A stretch of DNA of 64,000 bases from the NCBI GenBank assembly GCA_947467625.1, contig CANIJN010000001.1:1-64000 (forward strand), written 5' to 3'. The position numbers were made by a program, and so were the translations under genes. Under the pieces are notes generated by a model. That model worked only from the letters and a program-made list of their open reading frames with translations. It had not been told where the DNA came from and made no database searches. The first letter of the stretch is position 1. Each line of letters begins with the position of its first letter. This DNA is from Opitutia bacterium. Its GTDB lineage: Bacteria; Verrucomicrobiota; Verrucomicrobiia; Opitutales; Opitutaceae. Positions 30,618 through 40,026 of this stretch are shown piece by piece.

Positions 30618-31648
30618 TGCAGCTCGGAGAGTTTGACCGTGCGGTTTTCCCGCGCGGAGAGATCGGCGGCGAGGACGGCGAAATGCGACTTCATCGCTTC
30701 AGTGAGCGACGTCAGCGCCATCTCTTCACTGCGGTCCATGGCGTCGAAAAACGTCTGGAATTGCGCCTGATAGGGGTGATCCGACACGTCGCCGGAATCC
30801 AACATCTTCATCGAAAGTTCGCTCCACTTGCTCTTGTCCACGGCGAGGCGCGTCGAGTGAAATTTATTGTCGAGCAGGCTGCCCTCGCTGCCGACGAGGT
30901 GCGTGTGTAGATAGTAGGGCTGGAGGCAGTCGATCACCGACGCGACTTTTCCCAGCGAGCCGTTGGCAAAGCGCAACACGCTCACACTCGTCGTCGGATA
31001 CTGGTATTGCGCGAACACCGCATTCGCCGAACCCGTCGTGTGGCTCGTGACGCTCTCTACGTCGGCACCCATGCATAACAGCAGCGCGTCGAGCGCGTGG
31101 CAGCCCGCGGAGAGCAGACTGCTGCCCCCCAGCTCTTTTGAAGTATTCCAGCGAAACTGCCCATACCACGGACCGATGCCGTGGTAATAATCGACTTCGC
31201 CGTAATGCAATTTACCCAACAGCCCGCTATCGATGACCGCCTTCGTCGCGACCAGTTGACTCGAATAGCGGCATTCGAAACACACGCACGTTTTCACCCC
31301 CGCAGCCTTCACGGCCGCGCGGACCCGGTGGGCGTCAGCCAGCGACAACGCGATCGGCTTTTCGATGATGAGGTGCTTGCCCGCTTTGGCCGCCGCGACG
31401 ATCTGATCGGCGTGTTGATTCGGGTAACTGCACACGGAGACCACCTGCAGACTCGGATCTGCCAACATGGCATCCAGATCGGTGTAACAGGTAATCTTGC
31501 CGCCGTGCTGCGCGCTGAGGGCCGCCGCGTCCTGCGGTCGTGAAGAATAGATCGCGGTGACTTGCGCGAGCGAGGTCGCGTTGATGGCGGCGATGTGCGC
31601 ACCACTCACCCAGCCGTAACCGATGATACCGACGTTATATTTTTTCAT
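30614..31648 (-). CDS. Gfo/Idh/MocA family oxidoreductase
   Basis: GIIGYGWVSGAHIAAIN Rossmann motif; HLIIEKPIALSLADAHR; 4-bp overlap with the PIG-L gene. Confidence 0.92.
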   Translation of the reverse strand: MKKYNVGIIGYGWVSGAHIAAINATSLAQVTAIYSSRPQDAAALSAQHGGKITCYTDLDAMLADPSLQVVSVCSYPNQHADQIVAAAKAGKHLIIEKPIALSLADAHRVRAAVKAAGVKTCVCFECRYSSQLVATKAVIDSGLLGKLHYGEVDYYHGIGPWYGQFRWNTSKELGGSSLLSAGCHALDALLLCMGADVESVTSHTTGSANAVFAQYQYPTTSVSVLRFANGSLGKVASVIDCLQPYYLHTHLVGSEGSLLDNKFHSTRLAVDKSKWSELSMKMLDSGDVSDHPYQAQFQTFFDAMDRSEEMALTSLTEAMKSHFAVLAADLSARENRTVKLSELQ

Positions 31649-31660
31649 AGGGTAAAGGGA

Positions 31661-32677
31661 TCAACCGAAGGACCCGCCATTGAATCCGAGCTGCTCGGCG
31701 AGTCGTCGACACTCTTCAAGCGGACGCAGACTGGTGGAGCAACGTGGATCGTAAAGCGAGGCAGCAGCCGCCGACACTCCGAGGCGTAAACTCTCGGCCA
31801 CCGGCCAGTCCTCATGCACACCGAAGAGCACGCCCGCCGCAAACGCATCGCCGGCCCCGGCGGCGCCACGGATATCTGCTGCCGGCACGCGCAGGCTCGG
31901 CTGCCACACTTCCGCCTCCCGGCTCGCCGCGAAGGCGCCCTCTTCAAAGTGAATAAACACCCACTCGCGAACCCCCGCCTCCAGCAACGCCCGGGCCGCC
32001 GCGCGGACCGCGTGCGGATCGAGCCGTTGCGCATTGCGCAAAATCACGCCGGTGATTTTTTCGGCCTCGAAGTCATTCGCAAAAAAATAATCGACGTGGG
32101 GCAGCGACGGTGCAGCCACCGCTCGAAAACGTCCGCTGTGGTCGCTCACGCAGTCCGCCGATGTCCGCAGTCCCGAGGCACGCGCACGCCGCAACACCTC
32201 CGCCGCTCCCGTCTGCCCATCGGCGGACAGCGCATCGAGCCGGTCGAGCAGCAACAGATAACCGAGGTGGAAAATCTTGGCCGTCACCCCCGCAAACTCA
32301 AAGTGCTCCGGCCCGAGCAACGCGTTGGCGCCCCGTTGGTGAAAAAATGTCCGGCGGCCCGTGGTTCGCACCGTCATGACATCGGTATAACTGGTCGCGA
32401 CCGTCGGCGTGCGCTGGAGTCGCGCGACGTCGATGCGGTGGGCCGCGCAATCAGCCAAAATCGCATCGCCGGTCTTGTCGTCTCCCACCAGACCGATTCC
32501 GGTCAGCGGAAACGGAGCGCCGAGCAGCGCGAGGTCCTTGAGTACGTTATACGCCGAGCCGCCGTTGCCGGACGATTCGGCGAGAATCGAGGCCAACGCA
32601 TCCTGCGCCGGCCACGCATCGATGATCTTCAGGTGATCTACGATCCAGTTGCCACCCGCGATGATTCCGGAGCGCAT
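31661..32677 (-). CDS. PfkB family carbohydrate kinase
   Basis: GGSAYNVLKDLALLGAPFPLTGIGLVGDDKTG, C-terminal RGAAGAGDAFAAGVLFG signature. Confidence 0.92.
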   Translation of the reverse strand: MRSGIIAGGNWIVDHLKIIDAWPAQDALASILAESSGNGGSAYNVLKDLALLGAPFPLTGIGLVGDDKTGDAILADCAAHRIDVARLQRTPTVATSYTDVMTVRTTGRRTFFHQRGANALLGPEHFEFAGVTAKIFHLGYLLLLDRLDALSADGQTGAAEVLRRARASGLRTSADCVSDHSGRFRAVAAPSLPHVDYFFANDFEAEKITGVILRNAQRLDPHAVRAAARALLEAGVREWVFIHFEEGAFAASREAEVWQPSLRVPAADIRGAAGAGDAFAAGVLFGVHEDWPVAESLRLGVSAAAASLYDPRCSTSLRPLEECRRLAEQLGFNGGSFG

Positions 32678-32686
32678 CGCGAGGAT

Positions 32687-33838
32687 TTATGCGGGGACGA
32701 CGACGCTCTGGTTGCGCTGCGACTCGAGCGCGGCGCTCCACCATTCGTGACTGGCGACGGCTTCGTCGGGGGTGGCGCAGCCAAACGCATCGCCCAATTT
32801 TCCAGCGCGCTCAGCCAGGAACGCGGCCCACATCTGCTGCATGAGATCGGGAAATCCCGGTTCAAAAATACCCCCGGTGATCGTCTTAAAGGGCATGGCG
32901 AAGCCAAGGTCCGTCTTCTCCCACCACTGCTCTTTATCGCGCCGGTAGGACCAAAATGTCTTGGGCTCCTTCGTCGAGTAACGCGCCCCGCGGTCCGTCC
33001 CCAAAATCTCGATATACCACGTGTTCGTCTCGGTGGGGGCCAGGCGCTTCATCTCAAGTGTCATCGGCACCCGGTCCTCGCCCAGCATCACCGTCGTGTG
33101 CAGCGCCGCGTTGTCCCACGTGTCGCATGCGGTCTGGCCCCCGCGCCCATCCGGCCGCTGGGTGTAGATTTTCTGGAGCTGCGCATAAACCGTCGCGGGC
33201 CGCCAACCCAGACGCAGTGGGAGATGCGCGACGTGCAGTCCGAGATCCCCCATTACGCCCACCTCGCCGCAGAAACGGTTCTGGCGTTTCCAATTCGCCG
33301 GCTTCGTGGGATCGAGGTCGCTCGAATGGAGAAAGCCCGCCCGGATCTCCAGAATCCGTCCAAACGCGCCCGCCGCAGCGAGCCGATGGAGGCGTTGCGC
33401 TCCGGGCAGAAAGGGAAACTCGGAGGACACCCGCACGAACCGACCGAGTTTCACCGCTTCATCCCGAATCCGTCGCGCCGCCGCCAGATCGACGCCAAAG
33501 GGTTTTTCCGCCAGCAGGTCTTTGCCAGCGCGGAGCACGTCGAGGTAAATCGTTTCATGCAAATGGTGCGGCACGGCGACGTACACCACATCGACGTCCG
33601 CCCGCGCGAGCAGTTCGCGGTGATCCGCCGTGAGGCAGCGTACGGTCGGGACCTGACGAAACCATCCGAGCACCTCGGGTTGGACATCGCACACGGCGAC
33701 CAACTCCGCCTTCACTGGAAAATCCACCAAGGCAAACCACCGCGCAAACGCCGAGGCGGCTTCGCGCCCCATGAGGCCGCCGCCGATGATGCCGATGCGA
33801 ACCGGCGCAGGGTGATGAGAGGGAGTTTCCATGTTCAC
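32687..33838 (-). CDS. Gfo/Idh/MocA family oxidoreductase
   Basis: RIGIIGGGLMGREAASAFARW; LLAEKPFGVDLAAARRI. Confidence 0.92.
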   Translation of the reverse strand: MNMETPSHHPAPVRIGIIGGGLMGREAASAFARWFALVDFPVKAELVAVCDVQPEVLGWFRQVPTVRCLTADHRELLARADVDVVYVAVPHHLHETIYLDVLRAGKDLLAEKPFGVDLAAARRIRDEAVKLGRFVRVSSEFPFLPGAQRLHRLAAAGAFGRILEIRAGFLHSSDLDPTKPANWKRQNRFCGEVGVMGDLGLHVAHLPLRLGWRPATVYAQLQKIYTQRPDGRGGQTACDTWDNAALHTTVMLGEDRVPMTLEMKRLAPTETNTWYIEILGTDRGARYSTKEPKTFWSYRRDKEQWWEKTDLGFAMPFKTITGGIFEPGFPDLMQQMWAAFLAERAGKLGDAFGCATPDEAVASHEWWSAALESQRNQSVVVPA

Positions 33839-33843
33839 TCGTT

Positions 33844-34680
33844 TCAGGACGTTTTCAAAAATGACAGCGCCGTATCGACACTCGCGCCGTCGTGCACGAC
33901 GGCCATCAGCGCGCGGGTGATGCCGGCGGGATTGGGGTGTTGGATGATATTGCGTCCGTAGACGATACCAGCGGCGCCCTGAGCGATCAGCGCCACCGTC
34001 CGCGCAAGCAGTTCTTTTTCGGGGGCTTTGCCACCGCCGCGCACCAGCACCGGAATGCCACCGGCGGTTTCAATGATCTTATGATAAATCGAAACATCGT
34101 CGGTGGGATCGGCCTTGATAATGTCCGCGCCCAACTCGACCGCCTGCCTCACGAGCGGGATGATTTTTTCCGGATCGCCGTCGACCATGTAGCCCCCCGC
34201 GCGCGCATTGGGCTGAAACACCAGCGGCTCGATCATGAGGGGCATACCGTAGTGGTCGCACTGCGGTTTTAAGTGCAGGATATTGCGAATACACTGGTCG
34301 CCCACTTCAGGCTGATCGGGAATGCGAAACAGGTTCACCACGATGCAGGCCGCATCGAGCCGCACCGCCTGGAGCACGGGCTCCTCGATCAATCGCGAGT
34401 AAAGTGCTCGCGGTAGCTCAGCCCCGTAGACGTTAGCCACATCACTGCGCAGCACGAGGGCCGGCTTGGGCCGGAGCGGGAGTTTTTGGAGGTGCGGCGC
34501 TTGTCCAACGGTCAGCTGAATCGCGTCCGGTCCCGCGGCCACGAGCGTCGCGATCGTGCGCGGCATGTTTTCGATGCCGGCGAGAAACGTTCGTTCGTTA
34601 AAAAAACCGTGGTCGAGGGCGACATCGAAACAGCGGCCCGACCCGGGATTGAAGAGGCGATGGTAGCGTGCGATTTTCAT
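33844..34680 (-). CDS. class I aldolase, DeoC/FbaB/LacD-type TIM barrel
   Basis: VALDHGFF, LELGADIIKADPTDD-like GADIIKADPTDD (candidate Schiff-base Lys), GGIPVLVRGGGKAPEKELL, AAGIVYGRNIIQHPNP. Confidence 0.85.
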   Translation of the reverse strand: MKIARYHRLFNPGSGRCFDVALDHGFFNERTFLAGIENMPRTIATLVAAGPDAIQLTVGQAPHLQKLPLRPKPALVLRSDVANVYGAELPRALYSRLIEEPVLQAVRLDAACIVVNLFRIPDQPEVGDQCIRNILHLKPQCDHYGMPLMIEPLVFQPNARAGGYMVDGDPEKIIPLVRQAVELGADIIKADPTDDVSIYHKIIETAGGIPVLVRGGGKAPEKELLARTVALIAQGAAGIVYGRNIIQHPNPAGITRALMAVVHDGASVDTALSFLKTS

Positions 34681-35219
34681 GAGGGATCAGGCGGAAAATA
34701 TTCTCGGAAAGGCGGCGGCAGACAACGTGGCGACGTTCTCAGCATCCGGGATGCGACCGTATTCGCCGAACAGGCGGAGGATAACGCGATGGGATTCGAC
34801 GATCAACATGGGGCATGGGTAACGTTGGAAAGCACGGGAGCGTCTGGCAACCTTGATGAGAAACGCCCGGCAATCGTTCGCCCTCCGTCTGCTTTTTGAA
34901 AAGCGTCAATGGGCGAAGGCCCCGCTCATGTTTTCATCTATGCCGCTCGGATCGTAATGAGCACACAAACGGACACCCACTCCGCTTAAAATCCACCGCC
35001 TTCGGGCTCGTGCCCGCTCGCACCTGCTTCGCCACAAACGCTCCCCCCTTTTCCGCCAGCATCCCGTCGGGCCGCGCCCACGCGTGCGCATTCTGCTCCC
35101 AGCCCCCGACTTGCCAGCGAGACCGGTTTCAATAATCCGTACCTCTCGATGATTAGGCCCATCCAAACGATCGTCCGCACCGCGTAACGGTTCCCCACTG
35201 CGCGACTGAGGACCCTGAC

Positions 35220-35504
35220 ATGGAATCCCAACAAGACTTCCTCTTTGCCGACGGTCCCACCCCCGAGCTCCACCTCCCCGACCCGCGCTCCAATCTCTAC
35301 GCGGATGTCGCCGCGCTCTGGCAAATCCCCGTCGGTCAACTCATCCGCGTCGAACTGACTGGCCACCAATTCTCCGAACTCCGCGGACGTCTCGAACTCG
35401 CCCGCGCCCCCGACCTGCCTCTCGATCGCCGCGAATGCCTCGCCCTCCGCATCGGTACGATCGAACTCACCAGCCGACAGATCACCGCCTGGTCCCTCGT
35501 ATGA
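35220..35504 (+). CDS. small hypothetical protein
   Basis: 94 aa ORF, compositionally normal: DFLFADGPTPELHLPDPRSNLYADVAALWQIPVGQLIRVELTGHQFSELRGRLELARAP. Confidence 0.6.
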   Translation: MESQQDFLFADGPTPELHLPDPRSNLYADVAALWQIPVGQLIRVELTGHQFSELRGRLELARAPDLPLDRRECLALRIGTIELTSRQITAWSLV

Positions 35505-35965
35505 ACGCCGCCCGTACGAAGGAACGAGAAAAAAATCCAGCTCCGCTGCCGCCTCCCCGCTAACGCCCTCGCGCTCGAGTGACTCGTCAAAAACATCCCA
35601 ACCGCAGCGAGCCGTGGAAAGCCCCGGTCGAAGACTGAGTGCGCCGCCTCCGCAAAGAAAAATACAGCCACCGCCGCGCCTGCGCGCCACCGCACGCCGG
35701 CCCGAGATCGCCTCGTCTCCGCCTGATCCTCGCCCCCCCCTCCTGAGCGAAATCGATGCCGCTCGCGAGTCGCTGTTCGCCAGTTTGCCCAACGGCGAAC
35801 TGGACGCCGACGACGCCCGCCTCCTGCGCCGCGCGACTGCTCCCGACGTTCCGCCGACCTGTTTTCCTTCAAGTGCGTGAGCGCCCCTTTCTCTCCATAT
35901 TTCCGCATCCGTGCTCGACCAACCGCAACTTCCCCGCACGCTGAGCCTTCGCACCGCGAAAACTT

Positions 35966-36039
35966 GGACTCGTAGCTCAGCTGGATAGAGCGATTGGCTT
36001 CGAACCAATAGGTCGGGGGTTCGAGTCCCTCCGAGTCTA
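35966..36039 (+). tRNA. tRNA-Arg (anticodon TCG)
   Basis: GGACTCGTAGCTCAGCTGGATAGAGCGATTGGCTTCGAACCAATAGGTCGGGGGTTCGAGTCCCTCCGAGTCTA; anticodon loop CTTCGAA; CCA not encoded. Confidence 0.96.
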
Positions 36040-36205
36040 CGTTTTCACCTATGAGAAGTTAAAAATAAGCGGGCCGAAACGCGCCGAAAAGGCCCCGACT
36101 GCAAACAAAACCGACCACAAGGGCATGAAACACACAACACGTGCGCGCTTGTTCTCGGTTTCAACGTTGCGCCCGAATAATCGCGTCCGCCAAGCTACCT
36201 CGCCG

Positions 36206-36415
36206 GCCTCGCGCACGCCACTCGAGCGAAATGTTGTCCAGATCCCCCTGAACGTTGGCGAGGTTCGCGTTCACGACCTCGCGGATTTCAACGTCCGCAA
36301 TGTTTTCGAGAGCGGCCGCCTCCAGCGAGTGGCGGTCAACACCGATGGTGGCGCCTGGGCCTTTCGCATTATCGACCCGCGCCAGTTCATTTTGACCGCG
36401 ACGTTCTCGCTCTGA
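36206..36415 (+). pseudogene. TonB-dependent receptor C-terminal fragment
   Basis: ...NVGEVRVHDLADFNVRNVFESGRLQRVAVNTDGGAWAFRIIDPRQFILTATFSL* matches the typical last beta-strands of Opitutaceae TonB receptors (ending ..RIIDPRx[WF]xLTxTFxF). Confidence 0.65.
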
Positions 36416-36433
36416 GTTCCCGCCGCCTCTTCC

Positions 36434-36475
36434 GCGGTAGGAGCCCGCTTGCGGGCGATTCTCCTCGGCTACCGC
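36434..36475. repeat. REP-like palindromic element
   Basis: GCGGTAGGAGCCCGCTTGCGGGCGATTCTCCTCGGCTACCGC: outer 7-bp arms plus inner CCCGC-TT-GCGGG; GTAGGAGC..GCTTGC..GCGAT layout resembles Pseudomonas-type REPs. Confidence 0.6.
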
Positions 36476-39036
36476 CACTCGTGCCGCGGATACCTTCGCG
36501 ACAGCTCCGCCTTCACTTTCGGATACTGCTCGCTCCAGAAATTCGTCAGATCATCGGTCACTTGGATCGGCCGGTGATTCGGCGCCAGCACCTCGAACTT
36601 CACCGTCACGCGTCCGTGGCCGATCGTAAATTTCCCCTCGATGCCATACAGTTCTTGGATCCGCGCGCTCATGATCGGCGGGCCATCCTTCGCATAGGTG
36701 AGCCGCGCCTTTCGCCCGTTCCCCATCACGAGTTTCTCGGGTAAATAATCATCGAGCACCGCAAACTGCTCTGCCGTCAGCCAATCCTTCAGCACGGGCA
36801 TCACGGGCTTGTCCTTGATGTCGCGGTAGCCGAGTTCGCCGTAGCAAATCTGCTCGATGAGGGTCGCGCGGTCCGCCTCCGTGATCGGATTCACCTCCAT
36901 TTCAGGAAACCACTCCGCCAGTCGGTTCACGCGCAGAATCCACTGCTCCACTGTTTCGTCCCACGCCTCAAGTTTCAGCCGTCCCGCCAACACTTCTTTC
37001 GTCAGCAACGCCGCCGCCTCGTTCAACGGCGCGTCATCGCTGCTGACCTTCGCCTCCAGCACGAGATCGCGAAACCGCCGCTCGCGCCGCGCGACCACCC
37101 GCTTGATCGTCGCGTCGTAGCTCACGCCTTTCACCTCACGATAATCGTCCGGGAAAATCTCCTGCAACCACGCTTCCTCCACCGCGGTAGCCAGCGTGAG
37201 CAACGTGTTCACCTCGCCGTCGCCGCGCCCAATCTCGCTAATCTCAGCCGCGACGAGCAGCTTCGCCTGCTGGATCACGCTCTCCCGCGCGAGCACGCCC
37301 CGCCGATTGTGCACGAGCTCGCAACGCAACGTCCCCGCGTCGAGCCGTCGAGCCAGCTGGTCGGAAAATCCCGCCAACACGCACTTCCGCACACCCGCGC
37401 CATCGATCTTCCGTTCGCTCACATCGAGCCCTTCTTTCGCCGCGATCTCCAAAAACTGTTCGAACAACGGCCCCACCTGCCGAGCCCCCTGCGCGTGAAT
37501 GCCGAGCCGGCGGCACGCCTCGATCCCGTAGTTCGCTTGGTCTGCATAACGCCACGCCCGCATCATCAGGAAAAAATCGCTCTCGTACTCTTCGCCCAGC
37601 GCATCCTCGCGCGCCTGCTCGACGTCGCGGGCCACTCCTCGGATCAAAAAATTCCGCCCCTGCGTCAGTGCCGCCATCAAGGCCACCGTCCGTACGCAGC
37701 CGCGCTCTTCCGCCGCGAGCAACATGCGCGCATAGCGCGGATGCACCGGGAAGCGCAGCATCTTCCGCCCGACCGCCGTGATCGTTTTCCGCTCTCCGGC
37801 CAACGCGCCCAAGTCCACCAGCAGATTCTCTGCCCGCACGAGCCCCACCGCATCCGGTTTCTCCAGCCACGGGAAATTCATCACATCGTCAATCCCGCTC
37901 GCCTTGAGCGTCAGCACGACCTCCGACAAATCCAACCGCTTCACCTCTGGCAGCTCCTGCGGCGCGCGGTTCGCATGTTCCCGCTCAGCCCACAGCCGCA
38001 CACACACACCCGGCGCGGTACGCCCCGCGCGGCCCGCGCGCTGGTCTGCGCTCGCCACCGAAATTTTCTCGATCATCAACGTGTTGATTCCACGGTGCGG
38101 ATCGAACCGCGCCACGCGCGCCAACCCGCAGTCGATTACCGTCGTCACTCCGTCGATCGTCAGCGATGTCTCCGCCACATTCGTTGAAACAATGATCTTC
38201 CGCGTGGCATACTTCTGCACCGCGCGATCCTGTTGCTCCGGCGGCAACTCCCCGTGCAGCGGATAGCACACAAAATCCCGCAGTCCGCGCGCACCTTGGA
38301 TCGCCTGCACCGTGCGGTTGATCTCATGCGCCCCGGGCATAAACACCAGCATGTCGCCGCCCGCCGACACATCCGCCACCCGCTCGCACTCCGCCGCCGC
38401 CACATCCCACATCGCGTCGTTCTCAAAATTCACCGCCTTCGGCAGATACTCGATCCGCACCGGAAAACTCCGCCCCTGCGACACCAACACGTCCGACGGG
38501 GCCAGATAGTTTTTCAGAATCCCCGCATCCAACGTCGCCGACATCACGATGATTTTGAGGTCGGGCCGCGTCGATTGCTGGATCTGGACCGCGCGCGCCA
38601 GCGAGATATCGCCGTAAAGATGCCGCTCGTGAAACTCATCGAACACGATCGCGCTGATTCCGCGCAGCGTCGCGTCAAACGACATTTGCCGCAGCAGAAT
38701 CCCCTCGGTCACGAAACGAATCCGCGTCCGCTCACTCACCCGCGATTCCAGCCGTATCTGATAACCCACGACTTCACCGAGATTCGTGCCAACCTCCTCC
38801 GCCACGCGCTTCGCCAACATCCGCGCCGCGAGCCGTCGCGGCTGCAACACCACGACTTCGCCCTTCACGGCCCGGCCACCGAGCGCGTCGAGCACTCCGT
38901 GCCGCAGCAACATCTGCGGAATCTGCGTCGACTTCCCCGACCCCGTCGGCGCCTGCACAATCAGCCGACCCTGCGTGCGCAACGAGGCGACAACCGCGGA
39001 CTCAAGTTCGTAGATGGGCAACGCACGTGGATTCAT
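36469..39036 (-). CDS. hrpB: ATP-dependent RNA helicase, HrpB/DEAH-box type
   Basis: QAPTGSGKSTQIPQMLL, FDEFHERHLYGD, MSATLDAGIL, STNVAETSLTIDGVTTVIDCG, QRAGRAGRTAPGVCVRLW; start MNPRALPIYELE at 39036. Confidence 0.9.
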   Translation of the reverse strand: MNPRALPIYELESAVVASLRTQGRLIVQAPTGSGKSTQIPQMLLRHGVLDALGGRAVKGEVVVLQPRRLAARMLAKRVAEEVGTNLGEVVGYQIRLESRVSERTRIRFVTEGILLRQMSFDATLRGISAIVFDEFHERHLYGDISLARAVQIQQSTRPDLKIIVMSATLDAGILKNYLAPSDVLVSQGRSFPVRIEYLPKAVNFENDAMWDVAAAECERVADVSAGGDMLVFMPGAHEINRTVQAIQGARGLRDFVCYPLHGELPPEQQDRAVQKYATRKIIVSTNVAETSLTIDGVTTVIDCGLARVARFDPHRGINTLMIEKISVASADQRAGRAGRTAPGVCVRLWAEREHANRAPQELPEVKRLDLSEVVLTLKASGIDDVMNFPWLEKPDAVGLVRAENLLVDLGALAGERKTITAVGRKMLRFPVHPRYARMLLAAEERGCVRTVALMAALTQGRNFLIRGVARDVEQAREDALGEEYESDFFLMMRAWRYADQANYGIEACRRLGIHAQGARQVGPLFEQFLEIAAKEGLDVSERKIDGAGVRKCVLAGFSDQLARRLDAGTLRCELVHNRRGVLARESVIQQAKLLVAAEISEIGRGDGEVNTLLTLATAVEEAWLQEIFPDDYREVKGVSYDATIKRVVARRERRFRDLVLEAKVSSDDAPLNEAAALLTKEVLAGRLKLEAWDETVEQWILRVNRLAEWFPEMEVNPITEADRATLIEQICYGELGYRDIKDKPVMPVLKDWLTAEQFAVLDDYLPEKLVMGNGRKARLTYAKDGPPIMSARIQELYGIEGKFTIGHGRVTVKFEVLAPNHRPIQVTDDLTNFWSEQYPKVKAELSRRYPRHEWR

Positions 39037-39207
39037 CCAAAGCGCGCTACCGTGCCCCCACCCCCGCCGAGGGCAACGCTTTCCCGCCACCCGTGCTTGC
39101 ACCGCAAGCTCACCTTCGCTGGCCACGACCGGTTCCCCTCGCGCGGGCGCGCGCGATTTTCATCCAGACGTTGCGCGCTCGGATATTTTCCTCCGCACTC
39201 ATTAGCC

Positions 39208-40023
39208 ATGCCCGCGCCCATCCAGGCCTTCGCGACCAGCCTCGAGCTCGCCCTCGTGGCCAGTGGCGTCGTGCTGCTGTGGCGACACGTTTTCTCCCCC
39301 ACCGCCCGCGCGCAGACCCGCACGCCGCTTCTGGCCGATTGGGACATCTCGCTGAGCGACTTCTTTCTTTTCCTCTGGATTGTCATTTGCGGCGGGCTTG
39401 TCCTCCCCGTCGTTGCGCAACAGACCGCTCGCGCCTTCGATCTCTCTGCACAGACCAAACTCATCCTCGTCAACGCCGGGTTCCAGGGGGGCATGCTCGC
39501 CGGCGTCGGGATCTACGTGCTGCGCTTCAATCGCAGCCGCCCCCGCCCGGCCTTCGCCTTCACCGCCTCGTTGCTTCCTGGCCTCGCGACGTTTCTCATC
39601 TCCTTACCGCTAGTCGTCGTCGTCGGGCTTCTGTGGACGGGCCTACTGAAACTATGTGGTCTTCCCGTCGAGCCCCAGGACGCCGTCGCGTTTTTCAAAA
39701 AACCGCAGTCCCCCGCACTGCTCGCGACCATGATCGCGCTTGCGGCGCTCGTCGCACCCTTGACGGAGGAGCTGGTTTTCCGGGCCGGGATCTTTCGCTA
39801 CACCCGTACACGGTTGCCGCGCTGGGCAGCCCTCCTCTTCCCCTCCGTATTCTTCGGTGCCCTCCACGCGCACCTCCCGAGCTTTGCTCCGCTCGTAGCA
39901 CTGGGCATCGTTTTCTCCCTCGCCTACGAACGCACGGGTCTCATCGGCACCCCCATCGTGGCCCACGCGCTGTTTAACTCCTACAGCGTTCTGCGCATCT
40001 TCATCGATCCGACCGCCCCCTGA
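39208..40023 (+). CDS. CPBP family intramembrane metalloprotease
   Basis: APLTEELVFRAGIFRYTR, FFGALHAHLPSFAPLVALGIVFSLAYERTGLIGTPIVAHALFNS; multi-TM; the longer ORF upstream of ATG 39208 is antisense to hrpB. Confidence 0.88.
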   Translation: MPAPIQAFATSLELALVASGVVLLWRHVFSPTARAQTRTPLLADWDISLSDFFLFLWIVICGGLVLPVVAQQTARAFDLSAQTKLILVNAGFQGGMLAGVGIYVLRFNRSRPRPAFAFTASLLPGLATFLISLPLVVVVGLLWTGLLKLCGLPVEPQDAVAFFKKPQSPALLATMIALAALVAPLTEELVFRAGIFRYTRTRLPRWAALLFPSVFFGALHAHLPSFAPLVALGIVFSLAYERTGLIGTPIVAHALFNSYSVLRIFIDPTAP

Positions 40024-40026
40024 GCC

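Noticed and set aside
31814-33961. 715-aa plus-strand ORF
   Set aside because: Antisense to PfkB and Gfo/Idh/MocA genes; Arg/His-rich composition typical of shadow ORFs in GC-rich DNA.
35505-35940. Overlapping ORFs on both strands
   Set aside because: Pro/Arg/Ser-rich frames with no motif; no support for a gene.
38233-39207. N-terminal 325 codons of the 596-aa plus ORF
   Set aside because: Antisense to hrpB; the CPBP protein starts at ATG 39208.
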